Shown piece by piece: positions 28,934 through 37,394 of a DNA stretch of 64,000 bases (position 1 is its first letter; the number at the start of each line of letters is the position of its first letter). The notes beneath the pieces are model-generated. The model was not told the origin of the DNA and did no database searches. It saw nothing but the letters and a program-made list of their open reading frames with translations. The stretch covers positions 1-64,000 of the forward strand of contig NZ_QKVK01000003.1 in assembly GCF_003234965.1 (NCBI RefSeq), read 5' to 3'. Source of the stretch: Aestuariivirga litoralis (GTDB lineage: Bacteria; Pseudomonadota; Alphaproteobacteria; Rhizobiales; Aestuariivirgaceae). Position numbers and translations under genes: made by a program.

Positions 28934-29412
28934 AGCTACAGGTGATCGCGGCCGGGCGCCTGAAGCCCGGCCCCGAGAAATCACTCGCCGAGGATTATCT
29001 GGCCCGCGCGCAGGGGCTTGGCCGCAAATGCGGCATCGCGAAAGTCGCCGTTTCCGAGTTCAATGAATCGCAGGCCTCTTCAGCCGCTGCCCGCATGGCG
29101 GAGGAAGGGCGCATCATCGCGGGCGCACTGCCGCCCAAATGCTTCACCGTGGTGCTGGACGAGCGCGGCAAGGCGCTGGCGAGCGAGGCCTTCGCCGCGC
29201 TGCTGCGCCGCCACCTCGATGGCGGCACCGCTGACATGGCCTTCCTGATCGGCGGCCCCGACGGCCACTCACCGGAACAGCGTGACAATGCGGGGCTGCT
29301 GATGAGCTTCGGCCCCATGACCTGGCCGCACCGGCTGGTGCGGGTGATGCTGTTCGAACAGCTCTACCGCGCGGTGACCATCATTGCGGGGCATCCGTAT
29401 CACCGGGTGTGA
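28930..29412 (+). CDS. rlmH: 23S rRNA (pseudouridine-1915-N3)-methyltransferase RlmH
   Basis: This small SPOUT methyltransferase acts on helix 69 of the assembled ribosome. The 160-residue protein has KLQVIAAGRLKPGPEKSLAEDYLARA at the start, FTVVLDERGKALASEAFA, the SAM-binding FLIGGPDGHSPEQRDNA around residue 110 and the knot-end LMSFGPMTWPHRLVRVMLFEQLYRA. GTG 28930 overlaps the rsfS stop (GTGA). It ends the conserved rplU-rlmH run; a hairpin follows. Confidence 0.96.
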   Translation: MKLQVIAAGRLKPGPEKSLAEDYLARAQGLGRKCGIAKVAVSEFNESQASSAAARMAEEGRIIAGALPPKCFTVVLDERGKALASEAFAALLRRHLDGGTADMAFLIGGPDGHSPEQRDNAGLLMSFGPMTWPHRLVRVMLFEQLYRAVTIIAGHPYHRV

Positions 29413-29426
29413 GCCCCTTGCGTCCC

Positions 29427-29444
29427 CTCCCGCCGGGGCGGGAG
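29427..29444. terminator. Hairpin between convergent rlmH and lipoprotein genes
   Basis: The arms CTCCCGCC and GGCGGGAG have a two-base loop, in the 55-base gap between convergent stops. No clear T-run on either strand; it could serve as a weak bidirectional terminator. Confidence 0.45.
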
Positions 29445-29467
29445 AGGACCTGTGGCGTGCGATCTGT

Positions 29468-30196
29468 TTACTTCGTCATCATCGACATGAAGTTCACCCA
29501 GCCCTGGGCGCCCAGCTTGGCCTGGGTCTGGGCGTCGAGCGTCACCGTGTCCATGCCGGCGGGCGGAATGGTCAGGATGGCCTCGTCGGAGGGCAGGTCA
29601 CCGCCGGCGCTGACGTCGGCGAGGTAGAACTTCGCCGGCTTGTCGGTGTCGTTGATGATGTCGATGGTGAAGGAGAAGGTCACGTTGCCGTCATACTTGC
29701 CGCGCTTGTAGACCGGCATGGCCATCAGCTTCTGCTGCGCCGCCTGGAGCTGCGGGATGTTGAGGAACAGGCCGACGGAGAGGAGCCCGTCATGCTTGCC
29801 ATGCGGGAACACGGCGAAGCGCGCATTGTCGGTGCCGAGCACGTTGGCAAGGATCACGGCGTCGGTCTGGCCACCATCGGTCTTCACCAGGCTGGTGCCC
29901 ATCTGGAAGGTGCCGATGGCGCCCGTGGGGCCACCCGGCGCGCAGGACTGGACCTGCACCGGAACGGCCGGCGTTGCGACGGTCTGGGCCGCCATGACCG
30001 CCTCGTCCTGACACCAGGCCGGGGTGATGAACTGGCCGGTGACGGTGGCCGGAACCGGCGAGGGCACGCCCGAACGCGCCACTTCGAGGATCTGCGACAC
30101 CTTGATCGGCGTGCGCGTGTCGATCTGGCAGCCGGTGAGCGCGATGGCGGCGGCGCCAAGCGCCAGCCCGGTGATGAAGGTCCTGCGAGTAATCAT
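29468..30196 (-). CDS. Putative lipoprotein with twin-arginine-like signal, downstream of the arylsulfatase
   Basis: I do not recognise the family. The 242-residue protein starts MITRRTFITGLALGAAAIALTGC: an RR motif, hydrophobic core and a lipobox (LTGC), so it is probably lipidated. The mature part has a CQDEAVMAA segment, a sheet-like middle (RFAVFPHGKHDGLLSVGLF, GKYDGNVTFSFTIDIINDTDKPAKFYLADV) and a short C-terminal helix. Two more cysteines are present. It ends the operon that runs from the AraC gene through the sulfatase, 138 bases after the preceding gene. ATG 30196 is chosen at the signal peptide; longer readings are not credible. Confidence 0.7.
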   Translation of the reverse strand: MITRRTFITGLALGAAAIALTGCQIDTRTPIKVSQILEVARSGVPSPVPATVTGQFITPAWCQDEAVMAAQTVATPAVPVQVQSCAPGGPTGAIGTFQMGTSLVKTDGGQTDAVILANVLGTDNARFAVFPHGKHDGLLSVGLFLNIPQLQAAQQKLMAMPVYKRGKYDGNVTFSFTIDIINDTDKPAKFYLADVSAGGDLPSDEAILTIPPAGMDTVTLDAQTQAKLGAQGWVNFMSMMTK

Positions 30197-30334
30197 TCTT
30201 TTCTTCTCCCTTGGGGGCAAGCAGCAGCTGCGCGCCCGGATTGCGTGTTGGTCTTTACAATTGCCGGGCGGGGCCGTCGAGCCCGCCCGTTGACGGGCGC
30301 AAGTGGGGCGGGACCCCCGGTGCCGGTTGCACAA

Positions 30335-30898
30335 TCAATAGTAGCCAGGCCCCCTGACACCCACGCCCACGCCGTGGAAGCCGACGCCCACGCCGCCGCC
30401 GACGCCGATCCAGTCGATGAACAGGGCGGTTTCACCGCCCGTGGCGGGCGGCTTTCCATTGACCAGCTTGTAGCTGTAGACGAGATCCTGGCCGTCCATC
30501 CGCGGATCGAGAATTTCGATGATGGCAAGGGTATTGTTGCTCTGCCCAGCCTCATAGACCGACAGGGCTGCATTAGGTGGGTCGGCGGCGAAATTGTCCT
30601 TGCCGGCCTTCGACGTCCACTCCTCGAGATAGGCCGCCATCTTGATATGGCCCGCAAGCCGCTCCGGCCGGTCGGCAAAATAGAGGGTGTGCGGCGTGAC
30701 ATTGATGAGCCGCACGGTCTTGGCCGCCTCGTCCACCTTCACGCTGCTCGCCAGCTGGACGAACATCAGCATCGGCTTGGCGTCTTCCGCCTGCGCGGGC
30801 CGTGCCGCTGCCAGGGCTGCTGCGGCAGCGGCAACCGACAGCCCCATCACATCACGGCGGCCGAGCTTCTTGCCCGGCATGTTTGCTTCACTGTCCAT
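30335..30898 (-). CDS. Tat-exported hypothetical protein with Gly/Val-rich tail, sulfatase operon
   Basis: No family recognised. The 187-residue protein has a twin-arginine signal (KKLGRRDVMGLSVAAAAAAL, cut near AQA). A ~110-residue domain follows (MFVQLASSVKVDEAAKTVRLINVTPHTLYFADRPERLAGH ...). The end is a striking glycine/valine repeat from about residue 163 (GVGGGVGVGFHGVGVGVRG). A Tat signal implies folding before export, perhaps with a cofactor. It starts 4 bases after the sulfatase stop, so the two are co-expressed and may act together in the periplasm; that partnership is inference. Confidence 0.7.
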   Translation of the reverse strand: MDSEANMPGKKLGRRDVMGLSVAAAAAALAAARPAQAEDAKPMLMFVQLASSVKVDEAAKTVRLINVTPHTLYFADRPERLAGHIKMAAYLEEWTSKAGKDNFAADPPNAALSVYEAGQSNNTLAIIEILDPRMDGQDLVYSYKLVNGKPPATGGETALFIDWIGVGGGVGVGFHGVGVGVRGPGYY

Positions 30899-30902
30899 TC
30901 GC

Positions 30903-33398
30903 TCAATCCTTCTGCATCATCTTGTTGCGGAGCGCCTCCTCGTCGGCCGCACTCAACACCGGCCGGTCGAGCTTCACCGTCAGCTTGTCGAGCTTCGCCG
31001 TGAGCGGGAAGGGCGACTGGTAGTCGGCGTCATCGATGCTGGTGAGCGTGTCGGAGCCGATGTCGAAGCTCTCGTCCCACTGCAGGATCATCGGCAGCGT
31101 GCGCTCCATGGTCTGGGTGTCGACCACCTTGCCGTCGACCGACAGCGTGCCGGTGCCGGGGCGGCCGACGCCGCTGAAGTCGTTGAAGGCAAGCGTGCCC
31201 GCGCCCAGGCCATCATACTTGAAGTCGAAGACCAGCGTGTGCTTGCCGGGCGCGAGCACGTCGGGGCCCTGCCACTTGATGCGCTTCAGGTCCACCATGT
31301 TCCAGGTCCACACCGGCTTGCCCTCGAGGAGATAGAAGCCATAGCCGCCGAAGCGCCCGCCGGAAGTGAGGATCACGCCCTCGGCACCACCTTCCGGCAC
31401 CTCGATCTCGGCCGTCACGGTGTAGGAGGTGTTGAGCAGCACCGGCGAGTCGCCCTGCGGCAGGCCCACCATCGGCGTGGTGTAGACGAATTCCGTGCGC
31501 CCCGCGGTGATGTTGGGGCGCGGCGCCACGATGCGCGCCGCGACCGAGGCATCGAGCGGCAGCACGTTGTACTTCTTCGCTTCCTCGTAGAAGACCTGCT
31601 TCAGCTCCGCGACCTTGTCCGGATTCTGCGCGGCGATGTCCGTCACCTGCGAGTAATCCTTGGTGAGGTCGTAGAGCTCCCACTCGACATTGTTGAGCGG
31701 GTCCGGATTGGCGGGCCCGAAGGCCTCCCACGGCGCGCGCTTCACCTTGGTCGAGAGGATCCAGCCATCCTTGTAGATGGCGTGGTCTCCGAACATCTCG
31801 AAATACTGCACCGAATGGCGCGACGGGACGGTGGCGTTCTCCTTCTTGAACGTATAGGCGAAGGAGGTGCCCTCGATGGGGGCCTGTTCGATGCCGTCGA
31901 CCACTTTGGGTGCGGCGATGCCCGCCGCCTCGAGGATGGTCGGCACCACGTCGATCACATGCGCGAATTGCGGGCGGATGCCGCCCACGTCATCGATGTG
32001 GCCGGGCCAAGAAACGGCCATGCCCTGGCGCACGCCGCCCAGATGCGAGGCAATCTGCTTGAACCAGCTGAAGGGCGTGTCGAAGGCCCAGGACCAGGCG
32101 GCGGACATGTGATTGTAGGTCTTGTCGGTGCCCCACACGTCATAGAACTGCATCTGCACGTCGACCGGCAGCATGTTGAGGCCGTTGAAGAAGGCCACCT
32201 CGTTGGGCGTGCCCAGCGGGCCGCCCTCGGCCGAGGTGCCGTTGTCGCCGTTGATGTAGATGACCAGCGTGTTGTCGAGCTTGCCCATGTCGTCCACCGC
32301 CTGGATGACGCGGCCGATCTCATGGTCGGTATAGGCCGCATAGGCGGCGAAGACCTCGACCTGGCGGATGAACAGCTTCTTCTCGTCATCCGTGGTCTGG
32401 TCCCACGGCTTCAGGATGTCGGTGGGCCATGGCGAGAGCTGCGCATCCTGCGGGATGACGCCCAGCTTCTTCTGGTTGGCGAAGATCCGTTCACGGAGCT
32501 TTTCATAGCCGTCGTCGAACAGGTGCATGGCGTGGATCTTGTCCACCCACTCCTGTGTGGGGTGATGCGGCGCATGGGTGCCGCCCGGCACATAGTAAAG
32601 GAAGAAGGGCTTGGACGGCGCCGTCTGGTTCATGCGGTTGAGATAGTCGATGGCGTCATCCGCCATGCCGGTCGTCAGGTTCCAGCCGGGCTTGCCCTCG
32701 AAGGGGTAGATCTGGGTGGTGTTGCGGAACAGGTTGGGCTGCCACTGGTTGGTGTCGCCGCCCACGAAGCCATAGAAGTATTCAAAGCCCATGCCGATCG
32801 GCCACTGGTCGAAGGGGCCGGCCTGGCTGGCCTGGAAGGCCGGCACGTTATGGTCCTTGCCGAACCACGAGGTGGCATAGCCATTGTCCTTCAGGATGCG
32901 GCCGATGGTGGCCATGTTCTTGCCGATGATCGAGTTGTAGCCGGGGAAGCCCGTCGACTGTTCCGAGATCACGCCGAAGCCCGCCGAGTGATGGTTGCGG
33001 CCGGTGATGAGGGCCGCGCGGGTGGGCGAGCAAAGGGCTGTCGAGTGCATCTGGGTATAGCGCAGGCCCGCCGCCGCCACCCGGTCCAATGCCGGGGTGG
33101 GAATGACGCCGCCGAAGGTGGAGGGCACGCCATAGCCGGAATCATCGGTCATGATGAGGAGCACGTTGGGCGCTTCCTTTGGCGGCACGATGCGCGGCGC
33201 CCACCATGGCGTGGACTGCAGCGCATTGTCCTTGATCACGCCGCCGAAGGGCGGGGCCGGGGCCGGAAGCTGCTCGCCGCTGATGGTGGTGGTGGCGCTG
33301 GGCGAACCCGGCGTGCCGGTGACCTGCTGCGCCGATGCACCCGCGCACAGGAAAGCTGCGAGACCGATGACCGCGAGCGTAACGAAACGAGGCTTCAT
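30903..33398 (-). CDS. Exported arylsulfatase (formylglycine-dependent)
   Basis: It hydrolyses sulfate esters. The 831-residue protein has a Sec signal peptide (FVTLAVIGLAAFLCAGASA). The sulfatase core has APNVLLIMTDDSGYGVPS for metal binding (around residue 75) and HSTALCSPTRAALITGRNHH (around residue 120), the C-x-P-x-R motif whose cysteine is oxidised to formylglycine. NPDKVAELKQVF-type sequence occurs late. The last ~200 residues (VTAEIEVPEGGAEGVILTSGGRFGGYGFYL ...) form a beta-sandwich, lectin-like domain typical of large bacterial arylsulfatases. The maturase is not in the window. ATG 33398 gives the signal peptide; the frame is open 70 codons further up but into the AraC gene. Confidence 0.93.
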   Translation of the reverse strand: MKPRFVTLAVIGLAAFLCAGASAQQVTGTPGSPSATTTISGEQLPAPAPPFGGVIKDNALQSTPWWAPRIVPPKEAPNVLLIMTDDSGYGVPSTFGGVIPTPALDRVAAAGLRYTQMHSTALCSPTRAALITGRNHHSAGFGVISEQSTGFPGYNSIIGKNMATIGRILKDNGYATSWFGKDHNVPAFQASQAGPFDQWPIGMGFEYFYGFVGGDTNQWQPNLFRNTTQIYPFEGKPGWNLTTGMADDAIDYLNRMNQTAPSKPFFLYYVPGGTHAPHHPTQEWVDKIHAMHLFDDGYEKLRERIFANQKKLGVIPQDAQLSPWPTDILKPWDQTTDDEKKLFIRQVEVFAAYAAYTDHEIGRVIQAVDDMGKLDNTLVIYINGDNGTSAEGGPLGTPNEVAFFNGLNMLPVDVQMQFYDVWGTDKTYNHMSAAWSWAFDTPFSWFKQIASHLGGVRQGMAVSWPGHIDDVGGIRPQFAHVIDVVPTILEAAGIAAPKVVDGIEQAPIEGTSFAYTFKKENATVPSRHSVQYFEMFGDHAIYKDGWILSTKVKRAPWEAFGPANPDPLNNVEWELYDLTKDYSQVTDIAAQNPDKVAELKQVFYEEAKKYNVLPLDASVAARIVAPRPNITAGRTEFVYTTPMVGLPQGDSPVLLNTSYTVTAEIEVPEGGAEGVILTSGGRFGGYGFYLLEGKPVWTWNMVDLKRIKWQGPDVLAPGKHTLVFDFKYDGLGAGTLAFNDFSGVGRPGTGTLSVDGKVVDTQTMERTLPMILQWDESFDIGSDTLTSIDDADYQSPFPLTAKLDKLTVKLDRPVLSAADEEALRNKMMQKD

Positions 33399-33492
33399 GC
33401 CATTCCCCTTAATGCAACCGGACGACGAAGATACGACAGACGGCGCCCGGATGTTTGCCTTTTCCGGACAGGTTGCACCCCGTTGTGGGATC

Positions 33493-34509
33493 CTAGGCGT
33501 CCTGCTTGCGCTCCTCGCGCCGCCAGACGGTGGGCGACCTGCCCGTCCAACGCCGGAATGCCCTGACGAAGGCACTGGGCGTGGCGTAGCCGAGGGCGGC
33601 GGCCACATCCGAAACCGGCAGTTCGGTGCGCGCCAGCAACTCGCGCGAGACGGCGAGCCGCACCTCGTCCTTCAGCTGCTCGAAGGTGACGCCCTCCTCC
33701 TCCAGCCTGCGCCCCATGGTGCGGGGGTGGAGGTTCAGGTGCGCCGCCACGCGGCGGTGCGAGGCATCGCCGGCGAGCAGCAGTGGCCGGATGGCATGCC
33801 GCACCCGGGCCGCGAAGCCCTGCGTCTGGGCGATCTGCTGCTGCAGCGCGGTGAACAGGCGCTCGCGCAGCTGGGCATCCGCGCTGGGCAGCCTGAAGCC
33901 GAGGCTGTGGCCCGGCAGGATCAGGCAGTTCTGGCCCTCGTTGAAGCGCACGGGGCAGCCGAAGAACCGGCGGTAGGGCTCCGGGTTGCGGGGCGCGGGG
34001 CGGCTGAGCAGCACCTCGGCGGGGCGGACGGCGCCGCCCGTCAGGTCGCGCACCATGTTGCAACCCACCCCCGCCGATGCATCGTAGATGTGGCTCGAGG
34101 GAAGGTCCGGGGCATAGATGCCGAAGCCCAGCGCATAATCCTCTCCCACCGGAAGGAGGTAGGCGGCCGCCGCGGTGGAATTGGCCATCTGCAGCGCCAC
34201 GAAGGTGCCCAGCGCGCTGCCCAGCGTCTCGCAGCTCATCATCAGCTGGCCGACGGGGCCCAGCGCCGTGTGGTTCTGCGCCTCGGCGAGCATGAGGCCG
34301 ATGTGCTCCAGCCCCGGGTGGCCGGACGCGCGGTCGAGCATGGTGGAGATGGTGGAGATCGGCAGCTGCGTATCCGGCCGCAGCTCTGCGGCAGAGATCG
34401 AAAGCCCGTCCAGCACCTGGTCCACGCTGACGCCGTGGCTGGCGAGCAGGCCCGGAAGCAGGGCAAGCGGGCCGACGCGCTGCAGGGCCGGATATGGCGG
34501 ACTGGACAT
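33493..34509 (-). CDS. AraC family regulator with arabinose-binding-type domain (OruR/ArgR-like)
   Basis: The 338-residue protein has an N-terminal ~190-residue sensor domain (LPGLLASHGVSVDQVLDGLSI ..., GLMLAEAQNHTALGPVGQLMMS). The C-terminal double helix-turn-helix contains AAHLNLHPRTMGRRLEEEGVTFEQLKDEVRL and DVAAALGYATPSAFVRAFRRWTG. It lies 94 bases upstream of the sulfatase on the same strand, so it probably controls that operon and may be read into it. The ligand is unknown. Confidence 0.9.
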   Translation of the reverse strand: MSSPPYPALQRVGPLALLPGLLASHGVSVDQVLDGLSISAAELRPDTQLPISTISTMLDRASGHPGLEHIGLMLAEAQNHTALGPVGQLMMSCETLGSALGTFVALQMANSTAAAAYLLPVGEDYALGFGIYAPDLPSSHIYDASAGVGCNMVRDLTGGAVRPAEVLLSRPAPRNPEPYRRFFGCPVRFNEGQNCLILPGHSLGFRLPSADAQLRERLFTALQQQIAQTQGFAARVRHAIRPLLLAGDASHRRVAAHLNLHPRTMGRRLEEEGVTFEQLKDEVRLAVSRELLARTELPVSDVAAALGYATPSAFVRAFRRWTGRSPTVWRREERKQDA

Positions 34510-34578
34510 GCGCCGTTAGTGCCCGGCAGGGCACAATCGAGTCAAATCAGAAATTGCAGATCCGCCGCAGCGGCATGA

Positions 34579-34593
34579 TTAACGGATTGTAAA
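34579..34593. promoter_or_regulatory. Near-consensus CtrA box upstream of envC
   Basis: TTAA-N7-TAAA, one base off the full CtrA site TTAA-N7-TTAA, about 60 bases before envC. Cell-division genes are frequent CtrA targets in alphaproteobacteria, but one mismatch makes this a weak call. Confidence 0.3.
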
Positions 34594-34652
34594 TCGACCG
34601 CCGCGCAATGCTGTGGGAAGCAGAGCTGATCTCCTGATAGCAACCCGGACCC

Positions 34653-35888
34653 ATGCGGCACCTTGCAGTTTCGACGGCCTTCGCGGCGCTGGCGCTCTTG
34701 CTGCCCGGCATGCCCGCCCATGCCCAGGAGCAGCAGCAGCAACTCGAGACCCTGAAACAGCAGATCGAAAGCGGCAAGACCAACGAAGCGAGGCTGGCGG
34801 GCGAAATCGCCGCCGCCGTGGCAGCACAGGATGCCATTGCCGCGAAGCTGGCCGCCATCGCCCAGTCGATCCAGTCGCAGGAGGCGGTGGTCGCCCAGAG
34901 CGAGAAGGAGCTGGGCAAGCTGCGCCGCGACCGGGCCGAACTGCTGGCCGCGCTGGGCGAGAAGCAGGACGTGCTGTCCGAACTGCTCGCCGGGCTGCAG
35001 CGGCTGGAACAGAACCCGCCCCCCGCCCTGGTGGTCGAGCCGGGAGACATCCTGGCCGCGCTGCGCGGCGCCATGCTGCTCGGCACCATTGCGCCGGAGC
35101 TGCAGGAGGAGGCCCGGGCCCTGGCCGCCAAGCTCGACCAGCTGAAGCACCTCGAGGCCACCATCACCGCGCGCAAGGACGACGTGGCCCGCGAGATCAC
35201 CCGCCTCAACGACGAGCGCACCGCGCTGAAGGACCTGGTGACGCAGAAGCAGGCGCTGGTGAGCCGCGGCACGGCCGACCTGGAGGCCGAGCGCCAGCGC
35301 ACCGCCGAGCTGGCGGAAAAGGCCAAGTCACTGAAGCAGCTCCTGTCCAACCTCGAGACCCAGCGCCAGCAGCAGGAGGCCGCCAAGGCCGAGGAGCAGC
35401 GCCAGCGCGAACAGCGCGAGGCCCTGCTGCGACAGCCCAAGCTTCCCTTCCCCGACGCCCGCGGCAAGCTGCCCTTCCCGGCTCAGGGCCAGATCGTGCG
35501 CCGCTTCGGCGAGCCGGACGGGCTGGGCCGCGACACGCAGGGGCTGATGATCGCCACCCGGGCCAACGCCCAGGTGACGACGCCGGCCGACGGCAAGGTG
35601 GAATTCGCCGGCCCCTTCCGGTCCTATGGACAAGTTGTCATCCTGAACCCCGGCGGCGGCTACCGGGTGCTGCTGGCGGGCATGGACAAGGTTACGGCAG
35701 GCGTGGGAGAGTTCCTGCGCGCGGGGGAACCCGTCGGCGAGATGGGTTCCGGCCCTGCTTCCGTCACACTTTTCGGTGATGTGGTGCCAGACGGAAGGCC
35801 GGTGCTATATATCGAATTCCGGGATGGCACGGAGGCCATTGACTCAGGTCCCTGGTGGATCGGCGGTTTGAAAGAGGCGAGTGGATGA
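34653..35888 (+). CDS. envC: EnvC-like murein hydrolase activator
   Basis: EnvC activates cell-separation amidases at the septum. The 411-residue protein has a signal peptide (STAFAALALLLPGMPAHA), two long Gln/Glu/Arg-rich coiled coils (residues ~25-250) and a C-terminal LytM/M23 domain (LPFPAQGQIVRRFGEPDGLGRDTQGLMIATRANAQV ... GGGYRVLLAGM ... PVLYIEFRDGTEAID). The metal ligands of active M23 enzymes (H-x3-D and H-x-H) are missing, as expected for an activator. Its stop overlaps the ctpA start (ATGA). The order envC-ctpA-deacetylase-rppH is conserved in Rhizobiales. Confidence 0.93.
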   Translation: MRHLAVSTAFAALALLLPGMPAHAQEQQQQLETLKQQIESGKTNEARLAGEIAAAVAAQDAIAAKLAAIAQSIQSQEAVVAQSEKELGKLRRDRAELLAALGEKQDVLSELLAGLQRLEQNPPPALVVEPGDILAALRGAMLLGTIAPELQEEARALAAKLDQLKHLEATITARKDDVAREITRLNDERTALKDLVTQKQALVSRGTADLEAERQRTAELAEKAKSLKQLLSNLETQRQQQEAAKAEEQRQREQREALLRQPKLPFPDARGKLPFPAQGQIVRRFGEPDGLGRDTQGLMIATRANAQVTTPADGKVEFAGPFRSYGQVVILNPGGGYRVLLAGMDKVTAGVGEFLRAGEPVGEMGSGPASVTLFGDVVPDGRPVLYIEFRDGTEAIDSGPWWIGGLKEASG

Positions 35889-37234
35889 AGAAGAATACGC
35901 GGTTGCAGAATTTCGGCCTGGTGCTGGCGGGTGCGGTCTCCGCCTCGCTCCTGTGGCACGCCTTCGGCGTGGCCGGTGCTGCCTCCAATGCCGACACCTA
36001 CAAGCAGTTGAACCTGTTCGGCGACGTGTTCGACCGGGTGCGCGCCGACTATGTCGAGGAGCCCGACGAGCAGCAGATGATCGAGGCCGCCATCAACGGC
36101 ATGCTCGCCTCGCTCGACCCGCATTCGAGCTACATGAACAAGAAGCAGTTCGCCGACATGAGCGTGCAGACGCGCGGCGAGTTCGGCGGCCTCGGCATCG
36201 AGGTGACGATGGAGAACGGCGTCATCAAGGTGGTGTCCCCCATCGATGACACGCCCGCCTCGCGCGCCGGCCTGATGGCCAATGACCTGATCATCAAGAT
36301 CGACGGCACCGACGTGCAGGGCATGACGCTCAACGACGCGGTCGACAAGATGCGCGGCAAGATCGGCACCGACATCACCCTCACCGTGGTGCGCGACAAG
36401 AAGGAGCCCTTCGAGCAGAAGCTGACGCGTGACAAGATCCGCGTGCAGTCGGTGAAGTACTCGATCGAGAACAACGACATCGGCTATATCCGCATCTCCT
36501 CCTTCACGGAGCAGACGCAGGAAGGCCTCGAGAAGGCGATGGAGCACTTCCGCACCACCTTGGGCGACAAGGTGAAGGGCTACATCATCGACCTGCGCAA
36601 CGACCCGGGCGGCCTGCTCGACATGGCGATCTCGGTCTCAGACACCTTCCTCGACAAGGGCGAGATCGTGTCGACCCGCGGCCGCCATGCGGATGAAACC
36701 CAGCGCTTCAACGCGACGAAAGGCGACCTTGCCAATGGCAAGCCCATCGTGGTGCTGATCAACGGCGGCTCGGCGTCTGCCTCCGAAATCGTGTCGGGCG
36801 CGCTGCAGGACCACAAGCGCGCGACACTCATCGGCACGCGCAGCTTCGGCAAGGGCTCGGTGCAGACCATCATCCCGCTCGGCGGCGAGGGTGCGCTGCG
36901 CCTGACCACCGCGCGCTACTACACGCCGGCCGGCCGCTCCATCCAGGCCAAGGGCATCGACGCCGACATCGTGATCGAGGAAGAACTGCCGCCGGAACTC
37001 AAGGGCAAGAACGTCTCGACCGAGGGCGAGGCCGGCCTCAAGGGCCACCTCACCAATGAGGGCGGCGGCGACGAGGGTGGCGGCTCCTCGGCCTATGTGC
37101 CGGAAGACAAGACCAAGGACCTGCAGCTCAAGGCGGCGATCGACTTCCTGAACGGCGTCAAGGTCGTCTCCAACGTCAAGCCCAAGGAAGAGAAGCCGAA
37201 GGAAGGCGCCGCGCCGGACACCACGGCCAACTGA
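35885..37234 (+). CDS. ctpA: Carboxy-terminal processing protease (S41)
   Basis: It cleaves periplasmic substrates. The 449-residue protein has an N-terminal signal or anchor (NFGLVLAGAVSASLLWHAFG). Then come a helical segment with DPHSSYMNKKQF, a PDZ domain (GLGIEVTMENGVIKVVSPIDDTPASRAGL) and the catalytic core with Ser in NGGSASASEIVSGALQD (around residue 301) and Lys in GTRSFGKGSVQT (~325). The acidic-glycine linker (NEGGGDEGGGSSAY) and Lys/Glu tail are low complexity. ATG 35885 overlaps the envC stop. A terminator follows. Confidence 0.95.
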   Translation: MKKNTRLQNFGLVLAGAVSASLLWHAFGVAGAASNADTYKQLNLFGDVFDRVRADYVEEPDEQQMIEAAINGMLASLDPHSSYMNKKQFADMSVQTRGEFGGLGIEVTMENGVIKVVSPIDDTPASRAGLMANDLIIKIDGTDVQGMTLNDAVDKMRGKIGTDITLTVVRDKKEPFEQKLTRDKIRVQSVKYSIENNDIGYIRISSFTEQTQEGLEKAMEHFRTTLGDKVKGYIIDLRNDPGGLLDMAISVSDTFLDKGEIVSTRGRHADETQRFNATKGDLANGKPIVVLINGGSASASEIVSGALQDHKRATLIGTRSFGKGSVQTIIPLGGEGALRLTTARYYTPAGRSIQAKGIDADIVIEEELPPELKGKNVSTEGEAGLKGHLTNEGGGDEGGGSSAYVPEDKTKDLQLKAAIDFLNGVKVVSNVKPKEEKPKEGAAPDTTAN

Positions 37235-37259
37235 TCTTCCGCGCCATAGCAAGACCCGA

Positions 37260-37290
37260 AATGCCCGGCCCCGTGCCGGGCATTTTCATT
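37260..37290 (+). terminator. Intrinsic terminator after ctpA
   Basis: The ten-base arms AATGCCCGGC and GCCGGGCATT have a five-base loop, followed by TTCATTT. It closes the envC-ctpA unit before the deacetylase. Confidence 0.8.
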
Positions 37291-37327
37291 TCCCCTCCCG
37301 GAAGAATCATCAACCTTTCCGTGAGGA

Positions 37328-37342
37328 TTAACAGGCCGTTAA
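37328..37342. promoter_or_regulatory. Perfect CtrA-type box TTAA-N7-TTAA
   Basis: TTAACAGGCCGTTAA (followed by C), 53 bases before the deacetylase start and just after the ctpA terminator. This is the full consensus of the alphaproteobacterial cell-cycle regulator CtrA, in a promoter position. The sequence match is direct; CtrA control is inference. Confidence 0.6.
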
Positions 37343-37394
37343 CGGTCGCCGCCCGAAACTCGGGGCATCCGAATCATGCCCGACGGCCCGATCC

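Noticed and set aside
30687-33566. A 959-codon open frame on the plus strand opposite the arylsulfatase
   Set aside because: It is antisense to a gene with clear sulfatase motifs; its translation is an Arg/Gly/His/Val-rich shadow with no domain, as high-GC genes commonly produce.
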